In this document: positions 5,755 to 12,370 of the stretch, one piece after another
Layout: each line of letters begins with the position of its first letter
How positions within the stretch are numbered: position 1 is the stretch's first letter
Assembly: GCA_045631305.1 (NCBI GenBank)
Contig: JAZQUM010000123.1
Location: 1 to 12,370, forward strand
Source of the DNA: JAZQUM01 sp045631305
GTDB taxonomy: Bacteria; Bacillota; Clostridia; Oscillospirales; Oscillospiraceae
Length of the DNA: 12,370 nt
Reading direction: 5' to 3'
Notes under the pieces: generated by a model
What the model was told of the DNA's origin: nothing
Database searches by the model: none
Seen by the model: only the letters and a program-made list of their open reading frames with translations
Position numbers and translations under genes: made by a program

Positions 5755-5783
5755 TTGCTTGCAAGGTGGCAGGCAATTATAAT
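5755..5783 (+). promoter_or_regulatory. Sigma-A-type promoter of the DegV-family gene
   Basis: The -35 TTGCTT (5755-5760) and a perfect -10 TATAAT (5778-5783) are separated by 17 bases, the same arrangement as at glyQS. The start of transcription is expected near 5790, leaving about 45 bases of leader. This means the in-frame GTG at 5766 would not be on the mRNA. Confidence 0.75.
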
Positions 5784-5834
5784 AAAATCACGAAAAGGCC
5801 GTATTACCTTGCGGCTGTGATGGAGGAAATGACT

Positions 5835-6701
5835 GTGCGTGATTATGTGATCTATACCGACTCTGCCTGTGACATCGGCGCCGAAACTTTGGCCCAGTGG
5901 GGTGTGAAGAGCTTGTCTCTCCGCTTCCATTTCACAGATGATGAAAAGGAATTTCAGGACGGCGCTATGCCTCATAAAGAATTTTATGATGAGATGCGCG
6001 CAGGCCGCACTGCAAAGACCTCTGCCATCAATATGGATGAGTTCAAAACTGCCTTCGAAGAAGAACTCAAAGCAGGCCGCGATGTGCTTTACATCGGTTT
6101 CTCTTCCGGCCTCAGCACTACTTTCAATTCCGGTCGCCTTGCAGCCGAAGAGCTGCAGGAAGAATATCCCGATGCCACCCTTGCTGCAGTAGACACCCTG
6201 GCAGCTTCCGCAGGCTTTGGCCTTCTGGTTTATCTTGCTTCCGAGCAGAAAAAGAACGGCAAGAGCCTTCAGGAAGTAAAGAAGTTTATTGAAGATAACC
6301 GCCTGAACCTCTGCCACTTCTTCACGGTGGACGATCTGGTGTATCTCAAGCGCGGTGGCCGTATCAGCGCTGCAACGGCGCTTGTGGGTGGTATGCTTGG
6401 TATCAAGCCCGTGATGCACGTGGATAACGAAGGCCACCTTGTGGCGCTGACCAAGGTCCGAGGCAGAAAGGCTGCCCTTAAGGCCCTTTCCGATAAGGTG
6501 GGCGAGCTGGCGCTGGAAAAGGATGGCGGCATCGTTTATATTTCCCACGGCGATTGCCGTGCAGATGTTGCACTTCTGGAAGAGATGATGGCCAAGGATT
6601 ACGGCACCAAGGTAGATATCGTGGTGAATGTCGGCACCGTTATCGGTGCCCACGCAGGCCCCGGTACTGTGGCGCTTTTCTTCCTGGGTAAAGAAAGATA
6701 A
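5835..6701 (+). CDS. DegV-family (FakB-like) fatty-acid-binding protein
   Basis: DegV/FakB proteins bind one fatty acid and can present it to a fatty acid kinase (FakA) for use in phospholipid synthesis. No fakA is in the window. Using the GTG at 5835 the protein is 288 residues, the usual length. Family motifs (numbered from this GTG) are YTDSACDIG (7-15), the fatty-acid-binding loop FSSGLSTTFNSGR (89-101), FTVDDLVYLKRGGRIS (163-178) and the C-terminal GAHAGPGTVALFF (271-283). GGAGG (5822-5826) is 8 bases before this GTG. The ATGs at 5829 (2 bases from GGAGG) and 5820 (overlapping it) fit less well, and a GTG at 5766 lies upstream of the likely transcript. Which start is used is uncertain by a few codons. 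It has its own promoter and terminator. Confidence 0.93.
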   Translation: MRDYVIYTDSACDIGAETLAQWGVKSLSLRFHFTDDEKEFQDGAMPHKEFYDEMRAGRTAKTSAINMDEFKTAFEEELKAGRDVLYIGFSSGLSTTFNSGRLAAEELQEEYPDATLAAVDTLAASAGFGLLVYLASEQKKNGKSLQEVKKFIEDNRLNLCHFFTVDDLVYLKRGGRISAATALVGGMLGIKPVMHVDNEGHLVALTKVRGRKAALKALSDKVGELALEKDGGIVYISHGDCRADVALLEEMMAKDYGTKVDIVVNVGTVIGAHAGPGTVALFFLGKER

Positions 6702-6705
6702 AACG

Positions 6706-6735
6706 AAGGCAGGAGATTTTTCTCCTGCCTTTTTT
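6706..6735 (+). terminator. Intrinsic terminator of the DegV-family gene
   Basis: An 11-bp perfect stem, AAGGCAGGAGA (6706-6716) with TCTCCTGCCTT (6721-6731), has a TTTT loop and is followed by more Ts to 6735. It starts 5 bases after the stop codon. Confidence 0.9.
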
Positions 6736-6791
6736 GGAACTTTTTTCCATCAGGTTCCGTCAAAAAGGTATATCCCGAAAGGAGGGTTTTT

Positions 6792-7625
6792 ATGAAAAGA
6801 ATGATAGTTGTATTGAGCCTTGCCTTGGCTCTTATTACGCTGAGCGGCTGCATTGCCCGCCCTGTGGAGGGCATTATCGGCGGTGCGGACGGTCCCACCG
6901 CTATTATCGTGGGTGAAACGAAAGAGCCGGATAGCTATGTCCTGATTTGCCGCGTGGTGGCCGAAGAGGATGGTTACCTCGTTCTTGCCGACACGGAAAG
7001 CGCCGCAGGTGTTTATACCCTCACCACCCGTGATATTCCCGTGGTGTGGGATGAGGGTGCCGTGAGTTCCCGGGAAAAAGAAATCGCGGAGGGTTCGTTG
7101 GTGGTCATCACTTACGGTGGTGAATATGCTGAAAGCTGGCCCATGCAGCCCGGCGGCGTCACGGAGATCCGTGTCCTTGGCTATGGGTTTGATGATATGT
7201 GCCAGATGTATCTGGAGGTTTTGGAAGACCTTTGGGAAGAGGATGAAGGGCTGAACGGTGATATTACCGCAGTCAGCGTAGACCTTGCGGGAACTTCTCT
7301 TTCTCCTTCCGAGCAGGCGGCGGTGCGCTGGCTCTTTGAACAGGAATGCCGCGTTCCTGCACTGGATCTATCCATGGAAGAACTGGATGCCAAAGGTTAT
7401 CTTACCCATGAAGAAAACGGCTTTACCCATTGGAAAGACGGCGTTTATATGGCCATCACAGAAGAAGTGCTGGAAGGAACTTATAACGGCATGGTGCCCG
7501 TGAAATTTGATGCGTGGAAATGGCGCTCCTCTCTTGGCGCTTATTTCTTCTCCGACTGCACCTCCGCGCGAAACGGCATGGGTGCATGGAGCGACTATCA
7601 GGTGGGCGCACATATGATCTCTTAA
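6792..7625 (+). CDS. Lipoprotein with GGADGPT motif and DUF3221-like domain
   Basis: This is a 277-residue secreted lipoprotein of unknown function. A signal peptide (MKRMIVVLSLALALITLSGC) ends in the lipobox LSGC with lipidated C20, so it should sit on the outer face of the cytoplasmic membrane. Just after it comes IIGGADGPTAI (28-38), a motif best known from beta subunits of Na+-pumping decarboxylases. Residues about 48-129 look like a small beta domain of the DUF3221 type, judging mainly from its end, ITYGGEYAESWPMQ (106-119). Residues about 130-277 are a separate module with LSPSEQAAVRWLFEQE (170-185) and KWRSSLGAYFFSDCTSAR (243-260), which I recall only from uncharacterised Bacillota proteins. 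Apart from C20 the mature part has C138, C186 and C256. AAAGGAGG (6778-6785) lies 6 bases before the ATG. No clear promoter is seen in the short gap after the upstream terminator. Confidence 0.85.
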   Translation: MKRMIVVLSLALALITLSGCIARPVEGIIGGADGPTAIIVGETKEPDSYVLICRVVAEEDGYLVLADTESAAGVYTLTTRDIPVVWDEGAVSSREKEIAEGSLVVITYGGEYAESWPMQPGGVTEIRVLGYGFDDMCQMYLEVLEDLWEEDEGLNGDITAVSVDLAGTSLSPSEQAAVRWLFEQECRVPALDLSMEELDAKGYLTHEENGFTHWKDGVYMAITEEVLEGTYNGMVPVKFDAWKWRSSLGAYFFSDCTSARNGMGAWSDYQVGAHMIS

Positions 7626-7627
7626 AG

Positions 7628-7661
7628 AAAAAAGAAGGATGCGAAAGCATCCTTCTTTTTT
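7628..7661. terminator. Shared bidirectional terminator of convergent genes
   Basis: A perfect 15-bp stem, AAAAAAGAAGGATGC (7628-7642) with GCATCCTTCTTTTTT (7647-7661), has a GAAA loop on the plus strand. It sits between the lipoprotein stop (7623-7625) and the flavoprotein stop (7660-7662) and overlaps the latter. T runs on both strands let it serve both genes. Confidence 0.92.
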
Positions 7662-8211
7662 AGTCTTCGTTGAGCCATGCGGCGAGATTTTTGACTTCTT
7701 CCATGGCTTTGACATCGTCCTTTGCGGGGAGAATGTCGGTTTTCACGCTTTTTACCGTGTGGTCTTGGTAGCCCGAAGCGCCGAACATGCGGAAAAAGAC
7801 CTTCACATGGTGGCTGACGCCGTGCTCATTCCCTTTGCCGCCGGCGGTGAGGATGAGAGCACCCTTTTTGGGGCGCAGGTTCAGCGGCTGATTTAAAAAA
7901 TGGATGGCAGCGTGCTGGGGCTGGAAGCGGCTCATAAGGTTCAGCACCTGACCCGGCAGCGTCATGAAATACACGGGAGAGGCCAGCACCACGTTATCAA
8001 AATCGTCGGCATAGATGAGGTCCATATCGTCCCGTACCACGCATTTTGCCGTTTTGGCGCAGCCGCGGCAATCCACGCAGGGGGCGATGTTGGAGCGGTA
8101 GGCGGAAATTTCCACCACTTCGCCCTGCAAATGGCGGCGAAGCTCCGCGATCAAGGCGGCGGTATCCCCGTTAACGCGGGGAGAGCCGTTGACGATCAGC
8201 GTTTTTTTCAT
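7660..8211 (-). CDS. NAD(P)H-dependent FMN reductase-type flavoprotein with four-cysteine (Fe-S-type) motif
   Basis: This 183-residue protein has a flavodoxin-like fold. The N-terminal IVNGSPRVNGDTAAL (6-20) is the FMN phosphate-binding loop, and ASPVYFMTLPGQVLNLMSRF (77-96) is the usual second flavin-binding and dimer region. C45, C48, C51 and C57 form C-X2-C-X2-C-X5-C, the compact pattern that holds a [4Fe-4S] cluster in archaeal iron-sulfur flavoprotein (Isf), followed by VVRDDM. It is therefore probably a soluble redox protein, but its substrate is unknown. The start lies 3 bases after the MATE stop codon. Its AAAGGA ribosome binding site falls inside the last MATE codons, implying translational coupling and a shared job. 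It ends in the bidirectional terminator. Confidence 0.9.
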   Translation of the reverse strand: MKKTLIVNGSPRVNGDTAALIAELRRHLQGEVVEISAYRSNIAPCVDCRGCAKTAKCVVRDDMDLIYADDFDNVVLASPVYFMTLPGQVLNLMSRFQPQHAAIHFLNQPLNLRPKKGALILTAGGKGNEHGVSHHVKVFFRMFGASGYQDHTVKSVKTDILPAKDDVKAMEEVKNLAAWLNED

Positions 8212-8214
8212 AGC

Positions 8215-9606
8215 TTATCCTTTCTGTGCTTCAAGCCCGTCCATGGGAACTTGCAGAATGACCGTTTTATAAAGCTTTACCAGGAAGAATACCGTCACGC
8301 TGACGGCAACCACTTCCGCCAGAGGATAGCTGAGCCAGACCAGAGAGTGGTTTCCTGTTTCAGCGCCGTAGCGGCCCAGGAAGTATGCCGTGGGCAGCAG
8401 GAAGAAAAGCTGGCGGAAGAAAGAGATAAACATGGAGTAGATGCTGCGGCCCAGCGCCTGGAAAACGGAGATGGTGGAGATGCAGGCACCTGCCAGCAGG
8501 AAGCTGGGGCCAATGATCTGCAGCGCGGGCTTGCCGATCTCCAGCATAAAGTCGGAGGCCTGGAAGAAGGAGAGAAGGGTGTTGGGGATGAGCAGGAAAG
8601 CTGCGGCACCCAGCGCCATAATGCCGATGGCATAGGTAATGGAGAGCTTCACCGTCTTCATCATGCGGCGGCGGTTCTGCGCGCCGTAGTTATACGCAAT
8701 GATGGGGACGACGGCATTGTTAAGGCCGAAAACGGGCATAAAGAAGAGACTGTTGAGCTTGAAGTAGATGCCAAAGACGGTGGCGGCAGTTTCCTTGCCG
8801 ATGTGGTAGGTGATGAGGATCTTATTCATGCAGAAGGTGGTGACAGAGCCGATGGCCACCATCACAACAGAGGGGATGCCGATGGCATAGATCTGGCCGA
8901 TGATCTTCAGACTGGGGCGGAAACCGCGGAAAGAGAGGTGAACATCGCTGTTTTTCTTAATGTTGAACCAGAGATGCACACCAAAGCCGATGATTTGGCC
9001 CACCACAGTGGCGTAAGCTGCGCCTGCAACGCCCCAATCGAAAAGGAGAATAAAGATGGGGTCAAGGATCAGGTTGATAATGGCACCGCCCATCTGGCCG
9101 TACATAGCGTAAACCGTGCGGCCCGTGCCCTGGAGAAGACGCTCAAAGGTGATGCCGATGAAAATGCCGAAGGAGAGACCTCCGCAGATATTGAGATAGG
9201 TAACGCCCTGGTCTGCGATGTAGGCGATCTCCGTCTGGGTTTCCATAAAGGGGCGGGAGATGAGGAAGGTGGCCACCATGCAGACGATGCTGCCTACGAT
9301 GGCCAGGAACACACCGTTCATAGCCACGGTATCTGCTCTCTTCTGGTCCTTTGCGCCAAGAGCGCGGGAGAAGAGGGCGTTCATACCTACAGCGGTGCCG
9401 CTGGAAAGGCCGATGATCAGGTTCTGCACGGGGAAGGCCAGAGAAACGGCGGTGAGACTCTCTTCGTTGATCATGGAAACGAAGACGGAGTCTACCATGT
9501 TGTAAAGCGCCTGCACCAGCATGGAGAGGATGATGGGAAGCGCCATGTTCCAGATGAGTTTATTCACGGGCATGGAGCCCATTTTATTTTCGGGAGTCAT
9601 TGCCAT
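8215..9606 (-). CDS. MATE-family multidrug/toxic-compound exporter
   Basis: This 463-residue membrane protein has two homologous six-helix halves. MATE exporters use Na+ or H+ gradients to push out drugs, dyes or metabolites. Recognisable elements are the N-terminal MALPIILSMLVQALYNMVDS (21-40), the loop ERLLQGTGRTVYAM followed by NLILDPIFIL in the first half, and FGLNNAVVPIIAYNYGAQNR in the second. A cytoplasmic tail ends DGLEAQKG. The first ATG (9604-9606) has AAAGGA (complement of 9618-9623) 11 bases upstream, a slightly long distance. A second ATG two codons later (9598-9600) is further away. The upstream gap 9607-9677 shows no strong promoter, although AT-rich sequence with a GATAAA-like -10 is present near 9650. 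The next gene downstream, a flavoprotein, is translationally coupled to it. The exported compound cannot be told from sequence. Confidence 0.95.
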   Translation of the reverse strand: MAMTPENKMGSMPVNKLIWNMALPIILSMLVQALYNMVDSVFVSMINEESLTAVSLAFPVQNLIIGLSSGTAVGMNALFSRALGAKDQKRADTVAMNGVFLAIVGSIVCMVATFLISRPFMETQTEIAYIADQGVTYLNICGGLSFGIFIGITFERLLQGTGRTVYAMYGQMGGAIINLILDPIFILLFDWGVAGAAYATVVGQIIGFGVHLWFNIKKNSDVHLSFRGFRPSLKIIGQIYAIGIPSVVMVAIGSVTTFCMNKILITYHIGKETAATVFGIYFKLNSLFFMPVFGLNNAVVPIIAYNYGAQNRRRMMKTVKLSITYAIGIMALGAAAFLLIPNTLLSFFQASDFMLEIGKPALQIIGPSFLLAGACISTISVFQALGRSIYSMFISFFRQLFFLLPTAYFLGRYGAETGNHSLVWLSYPLAEVVAVSVTVFFLVKLYKTVILQVPMDGLEAQKG

Positions 9607-9677
9607 AAGAGGGACCGTCCTTTAAAGGTGATGTTTTTCTGCCCTTTAGTTTATCACAGAAGGGTCGGATTGTATAG

Positions 9678-9705
9678 AAAAAGAGAGGCCGTAGCCTCTC
9701 TTTTT
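9678..9705 (-). terminator. Terminator of the AlaX-L gene
   Basis: A perfect 12-bp stem, AAAAAGAGAGGC (9678-9689) with GCCTCTCTTTTT (9694-9705), has a 4-base loop. It lies 2 bases beyond the stop codon of the AlaX-L gene, which is read on the minus strand. It separates that gene from the MATE gene on the same strand. Confidence 0.88.
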
Positions 9706-9707
9706 CC

Positions 9708-10856
9708 TTATTTTCCTTCAAAGAAATTGCGGATAGCTTCTTCGTTTGCAGTAACGCTGCCCTGCACGAAGAAGGGCTTGCCGCCGCCGCGGCCATTCAG
9801 GGCGGTATTCATATCCTTTGTCAGGGCGCGAAGGTCGCCGCCATCTTCCATCATGGCATATTTGTAGCTCTCAGCGCTGCCTGCAAACACGGCTGCGCGG
9901 CCGCCGCAGACTTCCCCCACAGCAACGCACAGTCGGCGCACGGAGTTGGGGTCCATGTCGCCCTTGAAGAGCAGCACATTGCCCTTGCCGCGGTTTTCTT
10001 CGGCGATGGAAGCGAAGATGCTCTCTTCCATTTCGGCGATGCGGCGGCTCTTTTCTTCGCTTTCAGCCTTCATGCGTTCCACAGCCTGGGCGGTATCTTC
10101 CGCCTTGGCGGAGAGCATGCGGCCCACGGAGAGGTTCTGCTCCCAGATCTTGGAGAGATATTCATAGGCGCGCTTGCCGAACTTCACTTCAAGGCGCACG
10201 CCGTCTTTAAACTTCTGGCAGGAGAGGAACTTGGCAATGCCCACCTGACCGCTGGAAAGTACATGGGTGCCGCAGCAGGCGCACATGTCAGCGCCGGGGA
10301 AGGCGGTGATGCGAACGGCGCCGCTGAGCTCCTTCTTGGAGCGATAGGGCAGCGCCTTCAGCTCATCAGCGTCAGGATACCACGCGCGGAAGGGGCGGTT
10401 AGCATAGATATAATCATTGGCGCGGCGCTCGATCTCCAAAATCTGCTCCCAGGTGATCTCGGCGTTATAGTCGATGATGACGGAGTCTGCGCCCATGTGG
10501 AAGCCGGTATTGTCGCAATGGAAGGCTTCGCAGATCATGCCGCTGACGATGTGCTCGCCGGAATGCTGCTGCATGTGGTCAAAGCGGCGCTCCCAATCGA
10601 TCTTGCCTGTGACGGTGTCTCCCACGGTGAGGGGGGCGTCGCAGGTGTGGATGATGACGCCGTCTTTTTCCTGGGTGTCGGAAACGTTGGCAGCGCCCAG
10701 CGTGCCGTGGTCTGCGGCCTGACCGCCGCCTTCGGGATAAAAGGCGGTTTCATTCAGGGTAACGGCCCAGCTGCCCTTGATTTCCTCGCAGGAGAGGACA
10801 GTGGCGGAAAATTCGGTGAGGAAAGAATCGTTATAATAAAGCTTGGTGGTTTCCAT
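9708..10856 (-). CDS. alaX: AlaX-L-type alanyl-tRNA editing hydrolase
   Basis: AlaX proteins are free-standing relatives of the alanyl-tRNA synthetase editing domain and remove wrongly attached amino acids, mainly serine, from tRNA-Ala. At 382 residues this is the long form. The N-terminal part has TAFYPEGGGQAADHGTLG (37-54), as in AlaRS. The second-additional-domain zinc ligands are H98 and H102 (HSGEH) and C194 and H198 (CCGTH). A helical, charged segment (about 250-285) leads to a DHHA1/C-Ala-like end with NGRGGGKPFFVQGS (354-367). The amino acid activation domain is absent, so it is not a broken synthetase. AGGAG (complement of 10863-10867) lies 6 bases before the ATG. It has its own promoter-like sequence and terminator and no alaS next to it. 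Confidence 0.93.
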   Translation of the reverse strand: METTKLYYNDSFLTEFSATVLSCEEIKGSWAVTLNETAFYPEGGGQAADHGTLGAANVSDTQEKDGVIIHTCDAPLTVGDTVTGKIDWERRFDHMQQHSGEHIVSGMICEAFHCDNTGFHMGADSVIIDYNAEITWEQILEIERRANDYIYANRPFRAWYPDADELKALPYRSKKELSGAVRITAFPGADMCACCGTHVLSSGQVGIAKFLSCQKFKDGVRLEVKFGKRAYEYLSKIWEQNLSVGRMLSAKAEDTAQAVERMKAESEEKSRRIAEMEESIFASIAEENRGKGNVLLFKGDMDPNSVRRLCVAVGEVCGGRAAVFAGSAESYKYAMMEDGGDLRALTKDMNTALNGRGGGKPFFVQGSVTANEEAIRNFFEGK

Positions 10857-10884
10857 AGTTTGCTCCTGAAATCGTATTTGCGTC

Positions 10885-10893
10885 AGTATACCA
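10885..10893 (-). promoter_or_regulatory. Extended -10 promoter of the AlaX-L gene
   Basis: On the minus strand, TGGTATACT (10885-10893) is an extended -10 (TG-N-TATACT). The best -35 at 16-17 bases is only a T-rich TTTTCT, which an extended -10 can tolerate. It lies 28 bases upstream of the ATG and after the atoE terminator. Confidence 0.5.
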
Positions 10894-10909
10894 CACTTTT
10901 AAGCAAAAG

Positions 10910-10943
10910 AAAAGAAGCGGTGCATTTGCACCGCTTCTTTTTT
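10910..10943 (-). terminator. Terminator of atoE
   Basis: A 14-bp stem, AAAAGAAGCGGTGC (10910-10923) with GCACCGCTTCTTTT (10928-10941), has loop ATTT and is T-rich on both sides. It lies about 30 bases beyond the atoE stop, read on the minus strand, and overlaps the region just upstream of the AlaX-L promoter. Confidence 0.88.
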
Positions 10944-10973
10944 CAGTTAAGGATGTTTCTTCAACCAGTCGGC

Positions 10974-12338
10974 TTAGAAGAATGCAGCCCAAGCCAGGAA
11001 GCCTGCGCAAGCAACAACGCCGGTGAAGAGCAGAACGACTACCAGGTAGCCCATGATGTCCTTAGCCTTCAGGCCTGCAACGCCGAGAGCGGGCAGAGCC
11101 CAGAAGGGCTGGATCATGTTGGTCCACTGGTCACCCCAAGCGATAGCCATTGCAGCACGGCCGGGTTCGATACCAAGCTGAGCAGCTGCGGGCATAACGA
11201 TGGGACCCTGAACTGCCCACTGACCGCCGCCGGAGGGAACGAAGAAGTTTACGATACCAGCGGAGAGGAAGGTGAGCATGGGGAAGGTGGTGGTGGTGGA
11301 GATGGATACGAAGAAGTTGGAGATAACACCGGCCAGGGAAACGCCTTCGGGGTTAGCAACGGTCATCATACCCATGATACCAGCGTACCAGGGGAACTGC
11401 AGCAGGATGCCTGCAGCGCCAGCAGCTGCATCGCCGATAGCGTCAACATAGCGACGCAGATCGCCGTGGAGCAGGATGCCCAGGAACATGAAGATCATGT
11501 TAACAACGTTGAGGTTCAGAGCGGAACCCAGGTTGCCGCCGGACTGAACGGTGCTTACGAAGTAGTAAACGATGTAGCCGAAGCCCATGAGGCAAACGAT
11601 AGCCCACAGGATCTTGCTGTGTTCCATCTTGTCAGCGGGGGTGTCCTTAACGTAGGTGCGTTCAGCTTCTTCAGCCAGAACAGCGGGGTTAACAGCGATG
11701 GTCATTTCCTTGGAGGGATGCATAGCGTAGTTAACGAAAGGCATCAGAACCAGGATAACACCGCACATGATGAGGTTCATGGGGTGCAGGAAGGTCAGGT
11801 TGGTGCCAGCCTGATAGGTAGCTTCACCGATGGTGTAGCCGCCGGACAGGGTCAGGGGGATGGAGCCGGAGAAACCAGCGTGCCAAATAACGAAGCCGGA
11901 GTAAGCAGAAGCGATGAGCAGGGGATAGTCAACGGTGCGAACACGGCGAGCGATTTCCTTAGCCAGCAGAGCACCGGCGATGAGACCGAAGCCCCAGTTC
12001 AGCCAGCAGCAGATGGTGGAAACGAAGGTGGTGATCAGGATAGCGCTCTTGTTGTCCTTAGCGGTGGAAGCGATGGCGCCCAGAGCCTTCTTGCAGACGG
12101 GAGCGGTAGCCATTGCGTTACCGAGAACCAGAACCAGAGCCATCTGCATGGAGAATGCCAGCAGATTCCAGAAGCCGGAAGCGGAGCCCCAAGCGTTCAG
12201 GATTTCGATGGGGCCCATGGAGGTAGCGCCCATAGCAGCGATGAATACAACGATGCTCAGAATGATTGCGAACAGGAAGGGATCGGGCAGGAAGCGGCTT
12301 ACGAGATGTACGCAACCGTTAGTGAATTTCTTAAACAT
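10974..12338 (-). CDS. atoE: AtoE-type short-chain fatty acid transporter
   Basis: This 454-residue membrane carrier belongs to the AtoE (short-chain fatty acid uptake) family, which in E. coli is linked to acetoacetate and butyrate use. I see about ten to twelve hydrophobic helices. Conserved polar stretches typical of the family are LNWGFGLIAG (113-122), WHAGFSGSIPLTLSGG (152-167) and FFVPSGGGQWAVQGP (365-379), followed by WGDQWTNMIQPFWALPALG (401-419). AAAGGAG (complement of 12346-12352) lies 7 bases before the ATG, so the start is well supported. Codon choice (GCT, GTT, ACC, CTG, AAC, CGC) looks strongly biased compared with the neighbouring MATE gene, suggesting high expression (inference). 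No atoDAB-like CoA transferase or thiolase genes are seen downstream, and anything upstream is outside the window. The actual substrate is not proven. Confidence 0.92.
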   Translation of the reverse strand: MFKKFTNGCVHLVSRFLPDPFLFAIILSIVVFIAAMGATSMGPIEILNAWGSASGFWNLLAFSMQMALVLVLGNAMATAPVCKKALGAIASTAKDNKSAILITTFVSTICCWLNWGFGLIAGALLAKEIARRVRTVDYPLLIASAYSGFVIWHAGFSGSIPLTLSGGYTIGEATYQAGTNLTFLHPMNLIMCGVILVLMPFVNYAMHPSKEMTIAVNPAVLAEEAERTYVKDTPADKMEHSKILWAIVCLMGFGYIVYYFVSTVQSGGNLGSALNLNVVNMIFMFLGILLHGDLRRYVDAIGDAAAGAAGILLQFPWYAGIMGMMTVANPEGVSLAGVISNFFVSISTTTTFPMLTFLSAGIVNFFVPSGGGQWAVQGPIVMPAAAQLGIEPGRAAMAIAWGDQWTNMIQPFWALPALGVAGLKAKDIMGYLVVVLLFTGVVACAGFLAWAAFF

Positions 12339-12370
12339 AAATTCTCTCCTTTATTAGTTTGTGTGCCTTG

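Noticed and set aside
5766..5834. Longer start (GTG at 5766) for the DegV-family gene
   Set aside because: It lies between the -35 and -10 of the likely promoter and has no ribosome binding site; the added residues are not typical of the family.
5646..6653. 335-codon open frame on the minus strand
   Set aside because: It is antisense to the DegV-family gene and runs through both promoter regions, with no family features.
7900..9867. 655-codon open frame on the plus strand
   Set aside because: It is antisense to the flavoprotein, the MATE gene and the end of the AlaX-L gene, all of which have clear family motifs and ribosome binding sites. Its composition (His, Gly, Asp, Ala rich, no domain) is that of a shadow frame created by codon bias.
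1..12370. CRISPR array, insertion sequence, prophage or integrase
   Set aside because: No spaced direct-repeat array, transposase, integrase or phage gene is seen on either strand.

Overview
The window is an ordinary-looking but gene-dense stretch of a bacterial chromosome, about half G+C, with strong Shine-Dalgarno sites (AAAGGAGG type), sigma-A-like promoters and short intrinsic terminators after most genes. Gene content (DNA gyrase A, a one-chain alpha2-type glycyl-tRNA synthetase, DUF554, a DegV fatty-acid-binding protein, a DUF3221-like lipoprotein, an XRE regulator with membrane helices, an AtoE-type fatty-acid carrier) fits an anaerobic member of the Bacillota (Clostridia or Negativicutes). 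I cannot name the genus from sequence reading alone.

Layout. 1-3079 (+): 3' part of gyrA with its terminator, then a DUF554 membrane protein whose stop codon overlaps the Shine-Dalgarno site of rnhA (RNase HI). 3080-3355: a 276-base gap with tandem 11-bp repeats plus a -10 box, a possible small RNA ending in a strong terminator, and then a clear promoter and structured leader for glyQS. 3356-4786 (+): glyQS. 4801-4923: two back-to-back terminators with inverted repeats between them, separating glyQS from the convergent XRE/4-TM regulator (4923-5552, -). The regulator is divergent from a DegV-family gene (5835-6701, +), and the 282-base gap between them holds both promoters and several symmetrical elements. 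A lipoprotein gene follows (6792-7625, +). 7660-9606 (-): a MATE exporter and, 3 bases downstream, a flavoprotein with a four-cysteine motif, apparently translationally coupled. 9708-10856 (-): an AlaX-L alanyl-tRNA editing enzyme. 10974-12338 (-): an AtoE-like short-chain fatty acid transporter, complete, with its ribosome binding site at the window edge.

How it fits together. Most genes are independent housekeeping units (DNA topology, RNA/DNA hybrid removal, tRNA charging and proofreading). The accessory parts are a lipid-related protein (DegV), a short-chain fatty acid carrier, an exporter/redox pair and a lipoprotein.

The most interesting features are non-coding. One is the rnhA-glyQS gap, with a candidate C-rich small RNA behind a Pho-box-like promoter. 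The other is the glyQS leader, which can fold into a hairpin presenting GCC in its loop, like the tRNA-Gly anticodon, and which also carries a tRNA D-arm-like stretch and an almost leaderless 21-codon upstream reading frame. The lipoprotein carries the IIGGADGPTAI motif best known from Na+-pumping decarboxylase beta subunits. All of these are inferences from reading and are unproven.
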